Assembly (NCBI GenBank): GCA_002414905.1
Contig: DIAY01000212.1
Span: 1 to 12,668 of the forward strand
Length of the DNA stretch: 12,668 bases
Source of the DNA: Holophagales bacterium UBA5066
Lineage (GTDB): Bacteria; Acidobacteriota; Thermoanaerobaculia; UBA5066
Reading direction: 5' to 3'
The notes under the pieces are model-generated. The model made no database searches, had not been told where the DNA came from, and worked only from the letters and a program-made list of their open reading frames with translations. Shown here in pieces: positions 12,503 through 12,668 of this stretch. Every line of letters starts with the position of its first letter. The stretch's first letter is position 1. Both the position numbers and the translations under genes were made by a program.

Positions 12503-12668
12503 CCAGCTGCACCGTCACGTCGCGTCGACAGGGGGCCGCGAGCGGTGCGGTCCGTCTCACGGCCGCCTGCTGCGCGCCGTCGACCCGCTTCCGAGTTCGC
12601 TGCGGCTGGGCGGGGGGCCCGCGCGAACTCGCTTCGCTCAAACAGCGCGCGGGCCTGATCCCCGCCCG
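12503..12668. other. Non-coding right edge with hairpins
   Basis: I find no convincing gene here. A small hairpin GCGG-T-CCGT/ACGGCCGC (12547-12566) precedes a long one: GGGCGGGG (12608-12615) plus GGCCCGCGCG (12616-12625) pair with CGCGCGGGCC (12646-12655) and CCCCGCCC (12660-12667). That gives 18 bp with a 4-nt bulge and a 20-nt loop that is less GC-rich. The window ends one base later, so the element may continue. It could be a terminator, a dispersed repeat or the edge of a structured RNA. Confidence 0.55.

Noticed and set aside
1..12668. Search for defence system, toxin-antitoxin, phage or transposon genes
   Set aside because: All intact genes belong to recognisable housekeeping or metabolic families; there are no transposase, integrase, nuclease-effector or small toxin-antitoxin pairs and no tRNA-associated attachment site.

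Overview
The window is high-GC DNA (clearly above 60% GC by eye), densely packed with housekeeping genes. The best taxonomic clue is the truncated VWA protein at the left edge, which resembles the 'VWFA-related Acidobacterial domain' family. With a FabL-like enoyl reductase and a gatB-ftsE-ftsX cluster, this suggests an Acidobacteriota-like organism, possibly from the Thermoanaerobaculia/Holophagae side. That placement is an inference and no rRNA or other marker is present to confirm it.

Layout, left to right. (1) 1-576, the 3' end of the VWA-domain protein, converging with and overlapping a homocysteine S-methyltransferase (564-1451, minus). The methyltransferase is translationally coupled to an upstream PAS/LuxR-type regulator (1448-2200, minus). 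(2) A 57-bp divergent promoter region leads into two coupled SDR genes: an enoyl-ACP-reductase-like protein (2258-3052) and a DltE-type SDR (3049-3858). (3) A bidirectional hairpin (3921-3947) separates these from a minus-strand cluster gatB-ftsE-ftsX (7047 down to 3957), each junction a GTGA overlap. (4) Upstream of gatB is an internally deleted FAD-linked oxidase (7101-7685, minus). A lysophospholipid (LpxL-like) acyltransferase diverges from it (7736-8698). (5) A class-I glutamine-amidotransferase-like peptidase C26 (8778-9572) is coupled to a secreted metallo-beta-lactamase-fold protein (9569-10570) that has lost most metal ligands. (6) A 240-bp convergent intergenic region rich in palindromes separates this from queF (10811-11209, minus). 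(7) queF diverges from lepB (11266-11970), which is followed by a PerR-like Fur-family regulator (12038-12454) with a near-perfect Per box at its start. (8) The right edge (12455-12668) is non-coding, with an 8-bp tandem repeat and a long hairpin.

Functionally the genes cover envelope and division work (FtsEX, LepB, LpxL-like acyltransferase, enoyl reductase), translation fidelity (GatB, QueF for queuosine), one-carbon/methionine metabolism, and peroxide/metal regulation. I see no phage, transposase, CRISPR array, rRNA or tRNA, and no convincing new multi-gene system. The most unusual items are the MBL-fold pseudoenzyme, the hollowed-out FAD oxidase, and a repeated promoter layout. In that layout a -10-like hexamer lies 6-10 nt before the start codon and no Shine-Dalgarno is visible, suggesting leaderless first genes, while several downstream genes in operons do carry Shine-Dalgarno sequences.
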